64,000 nucleotides of DNA from contig JARUPZ010000030.1 in assembly GCA_031213475.1 (NCBI GenBank), forward strand, positions 2,213,871-2,277,870, read 5' to 3'. Positions 33,535 to 46,300 of this stretch are shown in pieces. Every line of letters begins with the position of its first letter. Within the stretch, counting starts at the first letter, position 1. The DNA is from Nereocystis luetkeana (taxonomy: Eukaryota > Sar > Phaeophyceae > Laminariales > Laminariaceae). The notes beneath the pieces were generated by a model that did no database searches, had not been told where the DNA came from, and saw only the letters and a list, made by a program, of their open reading frames with translations. The position numbers were made by a program, and so were the translations under genes.

Positions 33535-35608
33535 CTATACCAGGTATATACCGTCGTCGTATACCGCAGTGAGTGGTACATCCCAAAAAGCAGTATAAAT
33601 AGTTATTATTACCTGGTACATAATATAACACAGAGTGGGTGGACGTGGCTGCTTTCTTTGGGAGTTCTGGCTAAATATACGTACGTAAGTAGGAGAGGGG
33701 AGGGGGCGCGCGCTAGGTACGATACTGCTTGTAGAACCGGTACGGAAATGTTTTGTTATAATAATATATACCATTTCATCAGCGAGCGGCTGGCTGTAGA
33801 TCGCGGAGACTTTCCGCTGTTGTTGTTATGATATTTTTTTTCGCAAAAAGAGTTTTCCATTAGCTGCAGGTAGGTGGTATAGAGGTCGTTCAGGGCCTGG
33901 CCTCGAAGGTTTTACGAAGAGAGGGAGGAAGAGACTCTGTACAACTCGCACAGATAGATCATGATCTATCCACAGATCATCTACTTCTTACTACTACTGT
34001 AGTAATACAATGCTGTAGGTCTTTATTATTACCTTTCGTTGCGAGAGGTTGTAGTGCAGGCTCTGCATAGATACGAGTGCAGACCCAAGAAACATATGCT
34101 ACTGTATTAATACAGTAGATAACATGTTGTGGAGTGTACGGGCCCCACCCTGCAATGTGAGCCCGTACAAGATCGGGAGTATATCCGTCTTTATTGGGTC
34201 AATCGTTGGGAAACATGGTCGCAACACTTTGCTCCCTCGTAAAACCTTCGAAACGAGGGCTGTACACTGAGCTACCAACTACAGCTAGCTGCTGCTGTAA
34301 TAACCTGGAAAGCAAAAAGGACGAGTGACTCCTCATATTATCAGAAAAGCTCATTATAAGTTCCCCGCGAGATTCAGCCGCTGATTTGGTGGTCCCTGGT
34401 GTAGAAAGAAACCTCTCGGTATTATTCAGGATCTATACCGTTTCCGAAAGCATCGCCGACAGGGGTGTGCGGCAGCAATGGCAATAATAATAATCTTTTA
34501 TGAATACATACGACTAGGTAGGGGTGTTTCGCCTACCAGGTATCTGTCAGCACTACTATTAATATCAACATGGAAAACATCTCTTCTTACTACGTACGTG
34601 CAGTAATTACAGCACCCGCGGTATGCCCCAAATAAATTGCAATGATGTCTACATCACATTGTGGGGGTAGTGGTGACCTCACGTCGGCGCCTATCCCCTA
34701 TCCCGACAGGAGGACACCGCTGCCTGTCATTGTCATTGCCGCCGAATCCGCGAGCGAGACCCCCCCACCCAGCAGATAGATGGAGGCTCAGTGACGACGC
34801 TATTGTTACAGTAGCGGAGAGGGTTCGGTTTCAGTTGCGCGCCCCTCGCGAGAACGAAATCCCCGCCGTTTCAACTCTACACACAGACAACAGGTGGTCG
34901 GGACTCCCCCCCTGCGCAAAGTGGGCGTAAAACAATCCTTCCTTGTGGAGACATTGGACAATATATACGCGTACGAGTAGACCGCCATTGTTACTTCGTA
35001 GGAGTACCGAATTGAGAGTTGTCTGCGAGCACCTTGCTTGTTTGTGGTGATTGGTAGCAGCAGTACATTGTTCATTATTGATTGTCTCCACGAGTACAAG
35101 GATCTTTTTAGCCCGCATTCGTGCAAGAAGAGGGAGGGGGGGTTGGCCATCTGTGTAATATCGTACTATTATGGTGACGGGTGCTTTCTTTTAGATATTT
35201 AAGCGTTTGCCATTTTCTGCAGCGAATACTATCAATCGTCAAAAAGGATAACTCGCTTGTGCTGCAAGCCACAAACTTCTCTCTCCGTCATCTTGACGCT
35301 TTCCAAAAATTACTTGCACGTAATAAGCGGTTGTTCGCGCAGTCATAATATAACACAAACATAGGTACATATTTTGTGCCGTGGTTACTGCTATATTACC
35401 GAGCAGCTACTCGTACAAAACCAGCGATGAAAAGCACACGAAAGCTGTGTGTGGTCCAGGCTGGATTGCTTATTCTAGAATAATGGCTGTTCTCTGCACT
35501 AACTTTTGTGTACGAAATGACTTGCGAATTTCTTATTTTCCTGTGAATCTCAGTAAGTTTCAGCCGGTGTGCCTCTCCTATTGCTCGTGTTACAGCAGTA
35601 CCAAGTGC

Positions 35609-35666
35609 CCTCTTACTGAGAAGATATGAAATGCAAGATATACTGAGAAGATATGAAATGCAAGAT
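35609..35666 (+). repeat. Perfect tandem duplication of a 29-bp unit
   Basis: ACTGAGAAGATATGAAATGC followed by AAGATAT(A) occurs twice back to back. Confidence 0.8.
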
Positions 35667-35867
35667 AATATCCCCCCTTATGGTCATACCCCCCCCCGCC
35701 CCCCCCCCCCCCCCCGCGTGTGGAGGGATATCCAAGCTTACTTTCTCGACAACGGGGAGTCCAAGCGTCGAGCGATGCGTCGTCTATTATTATTGTGGGA
35801 GACGCCTATTATTACGAGACTTTTCTCAAGCCCCCTTTCCGCTGCGCGTGCGTGTCCCTCCTGTTTT

Positions 35868-35958
35868 AGCAAGGCTTTTTATTGGGCTGTCCCGTTTGGG
35901 GAACAGACCCCCTCATGTTTTAAGCAGTTTGCCCCCCTAAACGGGGCTGTGCCGTGCT
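35868..35958. mobile_element. piggyBac-like MITE, decayed copy
   Basis: Keeps GGGCTGTCCCGTTTGGGGA and CCCCCCTAAACGGGGCTGT in inverted order, but the ends are lost. Confidence 0.5.
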
Positions 35959-36026
35959 CGGAGGGTTACGGAAACATCGACCGTGAAAATGAAGCCAGGG
36001 GGGGGTGCGTTATCATGCGTGCGTGT

Positions 36027-36028
<2 letters not shown>

Positions 36029-36079
<51 letters not shown>
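36029..36079. repeat. TA dinucleotide microsatellite
   Basis: Perfect (TA)n of about 50 bases. Confidence 0.95.
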
Positions 36080-36083
<4 letters not shown>

Positions 36084-37021
36084 GCGGTACACGCGTACGT
36101 GCGTGGTACCTCGTTTTTGTTCGGCCGGAATACCCAGCAAGTGAGAGCGCTTCCTCGACCGATCCTGGTTCGATCCAACCGGGTCTTTGTCCCCCAAGCC
36201 ACGGGCCTTCAATGGACGTGGTGCGCCCAGATCCCCGTCGGGGCTCGCTTTAGAAGCACCATTGTTCTAGTTCTCTAGTGTTCATGGCCTTTCACTGCCG
36301 TGATCGACGAGGTAGAACTTTTGTCCGGCCGGTTTTCCTTTTTTTACGCTTCACCGGGCAGCGCATGCATGCATGCATGCATATTCTATCTGCTGTGGTT
36401 GCCACCCGACGGCGGTCCGTTTCTTCTCTCTCATCTGAGCCACCAGGTACAGCAGCAGTATTGTACCGAAGTTCATCATATATATTCACTTCATACCTGT
36501 TTCAAGTGTTTGGTTTCAAAGGGTGCGGCGGAAGGGAGTACAGCAGTCGCCCGCCAGTTTTGTTGTCACGGCAGACCTTTGAGGGTTAGGTGGGCAGCCC
36601 TTTTGGTCACCCGTGCTTCCGCTGTGACAGATCTAAATAATAATGGTGGTGGAGTGTAGTTGTTTTTATTTATTTTACACAATCCGCGCCGTCCCCCTCG
36701 TTCGGCCTCTTCCCCCGCCAAAATCGTCGCTGGCTTTTGCTGCATTTATGCCCCATCCCAGCCTGTCAACCACATCATCCACACCATCATCATCAGTAGG
36801 ACAGGCGAGCTGTCTCTGTGGTGATACTACTGGACCAGCCTCGGACGTGCGTGTTCGCGGGTATGCAGAATATGTCCTTCAACATGTGTGTCTGTAGTCT
36901 GTATGTACCGTTTGTTGCTCATGTTACTGCTTGCTGTAGTAATAGCACGAGTACCAGGTACCTGCTGGTTTATTTTTTCCGTGGTGGTACTATTACGTGC
37001 GCTATGTATAGTGGAATTACT

Positions 37022-37118
37022 TTAACCCTTTTAGTCTTGCGGGCACGTTTTTAGGAAATAGTACTCAGGATTTGACTGGTTCGTCCCCGAAACGGGACTC
37101 CAGTCCCAAAGGGGTTAA
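37022..37118. mobile_element. piggyBac-like MITE, copy with intact TTAA ends
   Basis: TTAACCCTTTTAG at the left and AAAGGGGTTAA at the right; the inside has the CGAAACGGGACTCCAGTCC arm. Confidence 0.8.
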
Positions 37119-37911
37119 TACGTAATCCACGCACTTCTCTCCGCCCCCCCCCACATTCCTATTACGGAGGGAGGACGGAAGAGGACGCCCGGAGCGTTGC
37201 TGTTCACGTTCGTTCATGGTTGGCTCGAGAATGGCCCTCCTGTTGGTTTCCCTTTTTCCCTGCTAAGCTGCTGCTGTGTTTTTAGCCTCACACATGCTCA
37301 CATGCAATACTATAATAGGAAGGGTTCCTCCCTGTACACCTCATCACACACTACCCACGTATTCGGAAGTAGTATGGGACTTGAGGTTTGAAGAGCTTCG
37401 AGCAATACCCAAATTGAAGTGCGGAGGAACCCATCTGTCCCGCGCATCTTATACCTGGTACAAGTATACAAGCAGTACTTACATGTATACACCGTTTCGA
37501 CTTGTTTGTGAATACGGCTCTTCGGGGAGGGCTTGGGGTGTGGCAGGTCGTATGGCGCCTATCGGGGTCATGGGGGTAGAGTTATCGCATGACCGTGGCA
37601 ACGGAAGGTCGTGGAAGGTCGGATGGTTACGCAAGAATGTGGCGTCATCTGAAGTCATATTCTCAATACACACGAAGTTCATCACAAGCAAACGTCAATC
37701 CCTATATTCTCATCAAGATCTAGAATCCAAAAGGTTTTCTGACGGTAGGGGTGTACGTATTGTCTATAGTGTCGATGTCCTAAGCAAGGTATTCATACAT
37801 ACGAATATCCAACTAACTTGTGCGCAGTACTCGTAAGATGGATAGACCTCAAGTCGCTACGCACTATCAATACCACTTCAACACAGCAGTAGTAGCAGCA
37901 GTTGACGGTAC

Positions 37912-38024
37912 TATTACGGGGGGCCATAGTTAATAGGGCCAAATATTGTTAGTAAAAATGGTGAAATATTTAGGTTTTTATTTATACCATAGATAGGTCC
38001 TATTAACTATGGTCCCCCGCAATA
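37912..38024. mobile_element. TACGGGGGG foldback MITE, copy 4
   Basis: TATTACGGGGGGCCATAGTT to CTATGGTCCCCCGCAATA; one terminal base has changed. It lies just upstream of the retroelement remnant at 38.2 kb. Confidence 0.83.
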
Positions 38025-38095
38025 GTACCTGTTGCGATTCTTTCGTCGTGTCGACTGCGAAAAACAAACGGAGCCGAAAGGCCGATAATTAGGCG

Positions 38096-39300
38096 GGCTG
38101 TGAGTCGGTAGAATTTCAAGACAAAGCACTCGACTATTTAATAGTAGCTGACTGTAGGCGGCAAGTCGGCTGGCGGAGCTGAAAGGCCGATAATAATTGT
38201 TCATTGGGAGAGTGGAACACGTGACAGTGAGGTGCCCCTGATGATGCGAAGCAGTGGGCGTGGACACTCGCCACGCGCGTATCTGTCCCAGAGCAGGGGC
38301 GCAGGTAAATCCACACCAACCGCTCGTCCACGCGATGTCCCGTACGTTGAAGCGGCTGGGAATTCCACACCAAGTGGAAAGCGGCGATTCGTTCACCGCC
38401 GACCGAAATATGCGGATGACATTGTCGTCAGCAGAGAGAGGTCTACGGGATGCTCCGAATAGGGAGGATACGAGTATATGGAGAAGTTCATCCTGCTGGA
38501 CGTCACCCACGCGGACCCTCAAGCGCAGACACACCTGCGAGGAGGCAGTGCCGATCAAGATGGATCAGCTGCCTTACCTCCGAGGCGCGCAAGCGCCAAC
38601 ACTACTTACTCTCGTTCGGGACGTGTCCTTTGACGAACGGAGTCACAAATTTGCCGCTTTAGCATTGGAAAGCTTTGGGCGTCTCGAGGTAGAGGGCAGT
38701 AAGTTCATCGACCAGCTGGCTGCTAGTGTCGTAGGGGGAAGGGATGGTGGGTCGATGGGAAGGAAAGGATTGGTGAAGGGTCGCCTACTCCGAATCGTCT
38801 CGGTGACTACACAGGTCGCCATTTCGAGAGGATACCGCGGTTTAGGCTCCAGCTTGGGTCATCAGGAATCGAGAAGGAACAGGGGGGGGATGACAGACCC
38901 ACACCGATGGCGAGGGGGTGGAGCTTGGATGCGGCTTAAGGATTTAAGAATAGAAGTAACGCGTACATATCAAGACGTAGGAGGGAGTAAACACAACACT
39001 TAAAGTATCTATCGCAGATAAAACACAAAAGGAAGTAGACATAGAAGATAGACAGACTTTGCGCATAGGTTTCCTTTATATATATGAGGATATTTCTTCT
39101 TTCAGGATTGGTTTGGTTGATCAACAACGTGGAAGCCCATCCATGCTGCACATTGCCGGATGGCAAGCCTAATAATAATTATTATTAATAGGAGGGCTGC
39201 GAGTCGGTAGCACTTCACGACTTAAAAAACCGACTGTTTAATAGCTGGCTTTAGTCGGCGAGTCGGCTGGCAATTTTGTGAGCCGACTTGCCGACAAACG
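38096..39300 (+). repeat. Direct repeat pair bracketing the retroelement remnant
   Basis: 38,096-38,200 and 39,190-39,300 share GGGCTGNGAGTCGGTAG, CGACT.TTTAATAG and GGC(A)AGTCGGCTGGC in the same orientation. They could be terminal direct repeats of the element or two copies of an unrelated repeat; similar AGTCGG text recurs near 40,115. Confidence 0.5.
38240..38945 (+). pseudogene. Degraded C-terminal end of a retroelement polyprotein
   Basis: Frame-shifted remains of the C-terminal domain found in some algal LINE-like elements. Readable pieces in order: TLKRLGIPHQVESGDSFTAD, GLRDAPNRE, FILLDVTHADPQAQTHLR, SEARKRQHY, VSFDERSHKFAALALESFGR and GLVKGRLLRIVSVTTQVAIS. At least three frame changes separate them. 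The pattern of a charged pocket, then LLDVT.ADP, then KR..Y resembles the restriction-like endonuclease tail of R2-type elements; that part is inference. The reverse transcriptase core is absent. A pair of about 100-bp direct repeats (38,096 and 39,190) brackets it. Confidence 0.75.
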
Positions 39301-39724
39301 CCACCCCCCCCCCGTCCCGGCCGACGGGGTCCCGCCGGAGGCGCCTTAGGAGGCGACAACTGCAGCAGTAGGTACGCTTTTCGGCTTCATTTTGCAGAGG
39401 AACATCGCAAAAAAAACAAATCATTACTAACTGTATGGCCTGTATTATAATGTAGATTCGCGTACAGTACGTACGAGTACCAGGAAATTCTTAACATGCA
39501 CACAAAGGAGGGTTCAAAGCAAGTGGTTCATTCAGCCGCAGCACCACCTGACGAGGATACGAGCGAAACAACGGTGAACTCATTATGAATAGCGAGCTAC
39601 GGAGAGTTTGTAGCAGTTAAACGGCAGCGGTGCATACCGCATTTATTTCCCCAGAACAGAAGTTTGGAAATATCTTCGCCCTTCTTGCTCCTGCCTCCTT
39701 CCAGTCAGTCGTGACTCAAGTCGC

Positions 39725-40010
39725 ATTTATCGTCGTCGAGGACACGGGTTCGAATCTCACTTCGGACGTTTTTTTATAGAAGAAACGCTTGCGCTCGCTT
39801 CCCTAAAAATGTATCTCTCTGGTTCTCCAGGTATTGAATCGAAGCGGGCAGGTCAGCGTACGGCCGCATACAGTACCGACGCCCCGGAGGTCTCGCCGTT
39901 CAGAGAGTCTCTGAGGGGGAGTGTTATAAGGATTACCCTGGGGTATTATAAGGAATACCCTTGGGTGGGAACTAATCGATTTTCTACCCCTATAGCTCAG
40001 TAGGCAACAC
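39725..40010 (+). mobile_element. Second tRNA-headed SINE family, copy 2 (permuted)
   Basis: Plus-strand match to the 60.2-60.45 kb copy, but starting in the tRNA 3' half (ACACGGGTTCGAATCTCACT), then the same body (ATCTCTCTGGTTCTCCAGG..., GAGTGTTATAAGGATTACC) and ending with the 5' half (TATAGCTCAGTAGGCAACA). The circular permutation relative to the other copy supports a tandem-array origin. Confidence 0.6.
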
Positions 40011-40512
40011 CTTCGCAAGTCACAGGGCATGAGGGCATCCGCAGCCGGCAGCGATTCACGTTGAAAAAATATGTTCCGCACTGAAAGCGCCCTCCTAAAA
40101 ATGAAGGTAACTCACTGAGTCGGATAGTCGGCACTTCCGTTTCGTAAGACTGATTATTAGTCCGACGAATAAATATAGTCAGTCCACGACACAGGTTACA
40201 AGGCTTAGTTTGAGTAGGCGATTAGTCAGCTTTTTACCAGAGTGGCCCAACAAACCAATACCTTAACAAATGATGTCGTTGGAAGGACATGGTGTTTGGG
40301 TCGCGGGACCGAATCTCACCACCCTCCATAATAAGTCTTTGTGAAAGAAACAGTTGAACTTCCCCATGATGAACCTGAAGAATACCCTATCTAGGTACCC
40401 AGAATTTTGAACCGCGGGTTGGTGACATGGCCACCCGTATATATATCCGCCCCGTTCCAGGGTGTAAGGCTTAGTTTGGGTAGGCGATCGGTGCCCAATT
40501 GCCCGACAGGCT

Positions 40513-40602
40513 CATTTAGAACCGCAGTCCCGTTTTGGGGACAGACGAGTCAATTTTCAAGTAGTTTGTCCCCAAAACGGGACTGCAGTCCTAAAGGGGT
40601 AA
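40513..40602. mobile_element. piggyBac-like MITE copy
   Basis: Long arms CGCAGTCCCGTTTTGGGGAC and GTCCCCAAAACGGGACTGCA are nearly perfect inverted repeats. Confidence 0.78.
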
Positions 40603-41286
40603 AGAGCAGAAGGATCTTATCCACCCCCCATCCCCGGGTTTCCAAGGGACTCTAATCTCTTTTTTTTTTTTTAAACCGGAATATAGGCCGTCTCCATATC
40701 AAACTATCCCGCGCAGACGCTCGCATCTCTCTTTGTAGTTTTCACACGTTCGGCTGGTTCGTGCGTAGCTGAGGGTGGATGCGAACCAAGAGTGTTTCAT
40801 CACATCAGCTTGTAATTCTCTTCAGATTGGCATTTGTTGTTAGGGTTGCAACATAGACCTTCACACCTCGACTTTGAGGTGCTACAGTAGCAGCGGTCGA
40901 AGTCTAGTCTATACTAAAAGGAGAAAAAAACAACCCCCTAACGGAACGTTTGCACTTGACTTGCGGACAGATACGTATACAGCTTGTCGCAGGACATTGC
41001 ATCCCGTGGGAATGAGGGACGCTGCTGATAGGGGTGTGTGGGGGCGTCGGGTGCATCAGGCAGCAGTCTCATAGGCAGCCAGAAACGGCTCACGAGGTGT
41101 TTTCGTGGACTCGAGTTGCGGGCCAGCAGCACAAGAGACACCCGAAGTCGCTACGTAAAATGTTCTATTTCACGCACAGACAGGAGCCTATCTATGTAGT
41201 ACGATGGCTACATCACCGATGAAAAACCGCATTTCCTTGTAACGTTGCGGCTCTTCAAACCCATTTCTAAAAAATGGCGACCTTAA

Positions 41287-41573
41287 CAATCTGGGAGAAG
41301 GGATCTTTAGGTTGGTAGGCTGTTGTTTTTTTTTGGTTCCTGTTGGGATCAAGGTACGAGCGAAGACCCAACCCAACCCCTGACTCTAACCCTAACCCTA
41401 ACCCTGACCCCAAACCGCAGCCAAAACGGGCCAAAACTCGCCATAAACGTGGCTGCGCCGCGTTTGCATCGAGCGAGGAAATTTCTCGGTTGCGGACGAC
41501 GATTCCGAAGTGCAGACCACGCTACACATTTTTCAAGTCAAAAACATCCCTAAAGATCCGTTCTCCCAGATTG
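41287..41573. mobile_element. 287-bp inverted-repeat element containing telomere-like repeats
   Basis: A 25-bp inverted repeat with one mismatch (core CAATCTGGGAGAA and GGATCTTTAGG) lies at 41,287-41,311 and 41,549-41,573. Between them, 41,385-41,409 has CTAACCCTAACCCTAACCC, a short telomere-type repeat. No target duplication was seen. Confidence 0.55.
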
Positions 41574-42762
41574 CTAAACCTTTGACTATTCTTGCCACGT
41601 AGCCGAATAAGCTGAAGAAAAGTCGTTGGGCCCAGAAAAGGGCCAAACAACTACTGGTGTGGATTGTTTATTTTGCGTCGCTTGTCTGAAAAATCGAAAA
41701 ACGGATCTTGATTGAAAATCCATTACTCTATTTCCCAAGTCGTTTGCAAACGTTGTGGAAACGCCTGCGCGCGCCTACTCGACACCATATACCTGAGGGT
41801 TCCTCCCTGGCCTTAAAATAAGTATGTTGTGCCAACTCACAGCCCCTCCCGATAATGTCTTCTTAACCAACAAACTAGAAAAAAAAATCAAGTTTGAGGT
41901 CGAAGATTTCCTAAAAAAACATCCTCGCAAGCTGCGTACACGCTTCTGCGATCGTGCGTACTAGTTACGTAGGGGGATTATAGCGCATGGCCCCATGGAG
42001 TTTATATATACACCATATCGACGAAAACAAATACGACAGTTAGCCGTGGAACTCAGGGATACATAATATACCAAGAATAATGCAGGATAATCGGAGCCGT
42101 CTCAGGCCGAGCTTTCTGGCCTGGACCAGGTGCCCGCGTGTTCTTAGTGCCCACAACCGTTCTCTCATGCAACGGGTGCCCAGCGCGGATGGGGTGACCC
42201 GGGGTGGTCAAAGCTAGACCACCACCAGAAATGCATGGATTATATAAGATCGAGTCCTCCTACTTAGCTTTGGTACCGGCTACCTGATAAGTAAAATACA
42301 TTACATACCTCTTCGAAAAAACATACACACCGTTCGTCGCATGAGATGGCCCCGCCACAATCCCCACCCACCCGTGGATTACCGCTTGTTGTGTACCGGC
42401 ACGTCAGGCTTGTTGTGCATACTACTACTGAACGCCCGTATTCCACCGTACTAATCTCAGACATGTTACGCGCATTGATTGATCGGAACGTGCACCACCA
42501 AACTTGGGGGTTCCGCGTCGAAGGAAGGAGCCACACACACTAGACCACCGCACGGCAGAGAGCCGCGCTGATGTATGCAAAGGTGGTAAGGTTGCACACC
42601 TAGCATTTTCTGAGGCTTTTCACCTGAGGTCCACGACTCGCAAAAAAAAAACAGGACTTTGAGAGAATAGGTGAGCTTAACCCGACACGAGAAATCGCAT
42701 GTCGTAACAGATAATACACGAAAATTACTGAAAAAAACAAACAAGATTCGGACAATACCGGG

Positions 42763-42859
42763 TTGACCCTTTTAGTACAGCAGTCCCGTTTTGGGGACAA
42801 AGCACTCAACTTCCAAGTGGTTTGTCCCCAAAACGGGACTGCACTTCTAAAAGGGTTAA
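42763..42859. mobile_element. piggyBac-like MITE copy
   Basis: TTGACCCTTTTAG to CTAAAAGGGTTAA; the arms GTCCCGTTTTGGGGACAAA and TTTGTCCCCAAAACGGGAC are perfect. Confidence 0.85.
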
Positions 42860-43300
42860 GGAGCCCCGGCACGCCAGAAACGTTCCCCCCCCCCTCAAAA
42901 TACGCTCGTATCTCTTTCGGAGCAGGCATTTTTTTGCTATCGCTGTAAAGGTGTGCACCCTGAGTCCGATCTATACGTGTGCGTGTGTTCTAAATATGAA
43001 AACGTTTTTCTATTTGTAGACATCCAGCACGCCCCCCTCGTGTCGAAAATACGATCCCCGTCCACGGGTTTGTTGCGTCTTCGTTGCACTTTTTTAAATC
43101 TGTTTCTGCACATAACGTCGTTCTTGTCCACGATTACAGTAGTAGTCCCTCGTAGTTTTTTCTCCCTTGGGCTTGGTTGTCGCCATGTTGTCCCCGTAGC
43201 CAAGCTTGGTTCCGTGGTACCTGCGTCGCCGCCTTCGCTGAAAGAGCCGCACGCAGCTTCAACCTAACGTCAGTGCGCGCACCTCCGTCCTAGCCAGGAA

Positions 43301-46300
43301 CTATGAATAGCTGCTGACCCTGCCCTTCAGCACAAGCTCGGCGACCGTTTCGCGAGTCTGTTTCCACATGGCCAGCTTGCAGTCTCGTGCCTCCAACTCC
43401 ATCTATCGTTCCGTTACATAAAAATAGCATCGCGGGCAGTGTCTCGGTTATAGCCTGAATGGAGTCAACCAACTTCATGTCAAAAGGATATTGGGTGCGT
43501 GCAACTATGCCATCTACCCCCACCCCCCCCCTCTCCCTCGCCGCCCTGACCCCCTCCCCCCCCGATGGGTACTTCTTGTCAACGATTTCTGGCCAAAATA
43601 TTTTCTGATTGACCGGGCTCCTTAACCCAATGCCGCCGGAAAATCGATACGTGTTTCGCAATCTTGTTCGTGATAACCTACTGTACGCAAGCTTTAGGGA
43701 ATGGTCACCGGGCTGCACTCATAATCCGTCCAGTACTGCAGTGTACATAGACGTACGGATCTATGAGTATGTCGAGTTGTTTCGTCCGCACAATGGGACT
43801 GTAGTCTCAGGAGGCTTATCTAACAATCAGTTTTGCGGGCAATTTACTAATAGCAAGAGTGCAGATAGTGCTCCATGCTCCTCGAGAGGAGGCTCGGAAA
43901 ATTTAGGCTGATATGATACCCCTGCAAGGGAGGCACACGTCGCGTTTGTTCGCTTCTGTCTCGCACTCACCTCGTCGTATTCCGACGGCGTGAGGTCATA
44001 CGCGGCCTGCAGGTTAAAGCACAAGTCGTCATCGGCCACCTGTGTGCACGAGGGGCATACATGAATGAGGCGGTTCAAAAACGAGCCCGAACGGCATTCA
44101 GTTACGTAGGATGGTGCTTGCATGGAACGGGGGGGGGGGGGGGGGGCACAACACAGCAACACTCATGCAGCTCTACGTGCCGCTGCACAGAAGTATATTC
44201 TATTCCCAATGTCACCCGCGATGATGCTGATGTAAGAAGTCGATTTGTTGCCTGGGCCCAACGGCTGGGCCCAACAAATCAGACGCATGCAAGGGTTTCA
44301 TCAGTGTTCAAGAAAGGCTCATGTCTACGTACTGTATCTAACCCCCCCGAGCTTTCCACCACCCCGCCCTCTTCCGCGACCGGGACTTCTTCCGTTCCGT
44401 TTTGCTTTTTGTGCATTTCTCGCGGGCGGCGGAGTCCAGTCTTAGTCGCTCGTTGCTCCTCCCGATCATTTCTTTTGGTATACCGCGGGATGAAAGGGGT
44501 GTATGTCGCAACCAGATCGTTCGCACGACCACCAATGACTACGTACAGGACAAGTTGGAGAGCTCGCAGCCTGTGCATCTGGCAAGTTCCAACACGTGGC
44601 CTTTCAAGACCTCAGCTGCGGTGCAGCTCACCATGCTGTGGATGCGGGAGTTCCAGAGGCAAGGGTAGGCGTGTAGAAGAGACGAGGCCATCACCAGGGG
44701 CTTCTCCAAGAGCAGAGCCGTCGGGACCTGCCAATGACAGATACCGTGGCGGGCCACGGGGGCGAGGCGCGTTCATGTGAAGCGCTTGAGCAGTGCCAGA
44801 TGAGCAGGATACATGCGATTGACCCGTTGTGTAAACGACACGTACATGCTAAATTGTACATTGCACCTCATCGGTGTGTGCGCGGGTAGGGGGCGGAGGT
44901 TTTTGTCGCCATGACACGGCGGTGCTCAAGGTTTTTGTTGGAATCCTTTTTCGGGGGGCCTTCCAAAATGGTCTAGCCCGACCTATCGCTGTTTGAGAAC
45001 GATGAACGATGGGGTGCCTCCCCCGACAGCACTTTGTTCCCAGCTTGGTACAAGCAACCATGGACGAACCCTTTCTCGACGAGTTCGGCCCGCGCAGCAG
45101 CCGAATTTGTGCGGATTTTCCGGACCCCTATTTCTCGGCCTTAGCACGGGGAGGCGTCAAGCGAGACGATCCACGCCACATTTCTCCTGCTCCCCAAAAC
45201 TCTGATGTCTGTACCAAGCGATTTTACCGTACCGACGATGTGGCGCGGTCGTACTCGTAGTCGTCCACGGCTGCCGCGGTGACCACGAAGTCGCTCTGGG
45301 TAATTCGGGCGTAAAAGTCGTTGTAGCTGCGATGGGAAGGGGCGAGCGGGCGGACGGACCAAGTGGGTGTGTCAGTACGTTGGGCTTGTGTAATTCCAGC
45401 CTACACTTCCGTTCTACTGCGCTGCCGTCAACGTTTGAGGTACTGTGGGCAGCGCAAAAAATTAGCAAGGACGCGCCTGAGCACGGCGTAGCGCGATGAA
45501 GGCCTTTTGAAGTGGGGGGTCTGCAGTTCGTCCACAAAAGGTTCGTCAGCTGTCGAGCGCGGGGAGAGAGGAGAGAGGGCAAGCACTCAAAGTGACAGCG
45601 TTACGCGCGTCGAGGTCGCCTGGATTTAAAGCAACCTTTTTGCTGGGTCTATGAAGGCCGTCAGAACGAGCGCCGTCGTCAATTCAACACGACCTACGGC
45701 TCAAAAATAATACAACTCTCGCCCCACGCGGGTGTTTCTCCCTGAACCACCAACCCCTTCTCTTCCTACACCGCGAGGTAAATGTGCAGGGTTCTCCTGC
45801 CCACCCACCCACCCACCCCACACATCTGTAACACGAACTAAATACCACTGGCATGGAGAGTTCGTCGTGTCCAACATAGTACGGTGCAACTGCAGGCGGG
45901 TTGACGATCGGCGTCATCTCAAAACGAGCAAGCTGCACAGCAGCACTTGACGTGTCACGCGCGCGGCTTCAAGGAAAGACTGCCGCCCCTGTCCACCACC
46001 ACCCCCCCCCGTGATCTGGCTCACTCAAGGTGTAGGCCTTCTGTAAAGCGGGACGCGACGCAGGGATGAGCTTGGAGTTCTGCCGTCAAATCACCGGAAG
46101 AGCCCACGGCGTCGAGCGAAAAATTGTCTCTGCCTGCATCGGGACAATCGTCGGCGTCGCGGGGTTTCACAGAGAGAGAGGAGGCAAGGAAGGAGGGGAG
46201 CGCGCGGGGGGGTAAAGTATCGCTTTCGCGTCGCACACCCTAGCCGACTCTAGCCGTTGGTGATCGAGCTCACTAGGACCCGGCGGGGGGTGAGGAGACG

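Larger units (their letters stand above)
33535..37021. other. No gene seen
   Basis: AT-rich with several TACCAGGTA motifs, an 18-base palindrome GATAGATCATGATCTATC near 33,955, a TA microsatellite, a 29-bp duplication, C tracts at 35,690 and one decayed MITE. Confidence 0.5.
40603..43300. other. Region downstream of the glycosyltransferase, no other gene seen
   Basis: Apart from the inverted-repeat element (41,287) and one MITE (42,763), nothing was recognised. The minus frame at 42,937-43,203 just past the glycosyltransferase stop could be 3' UTR. Confidence 0.45.

Noticed and set aside
34190..34300. Possible tRNA (GGTAGCTCAGTGTACAGC on minus)
   Set aside because: The A box is imperfect, no B box lies at a proper distance, and no cloverleaf forms by eye.
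38232..38462. KYADDIVV read as a reverse transcriptase YADD catalytic box
   Set aside because: It arises in a shifted frame. Neighbouring frames match the C-terminal domain of the element, where RMDIVV-like text is expected instead.
45061..45260. Plus-strand frame MDEPFLDEFGPRSS... opposite a glycosyltransferase intron
   Set aside because: Short, no family, and antisense to a better supported gene.
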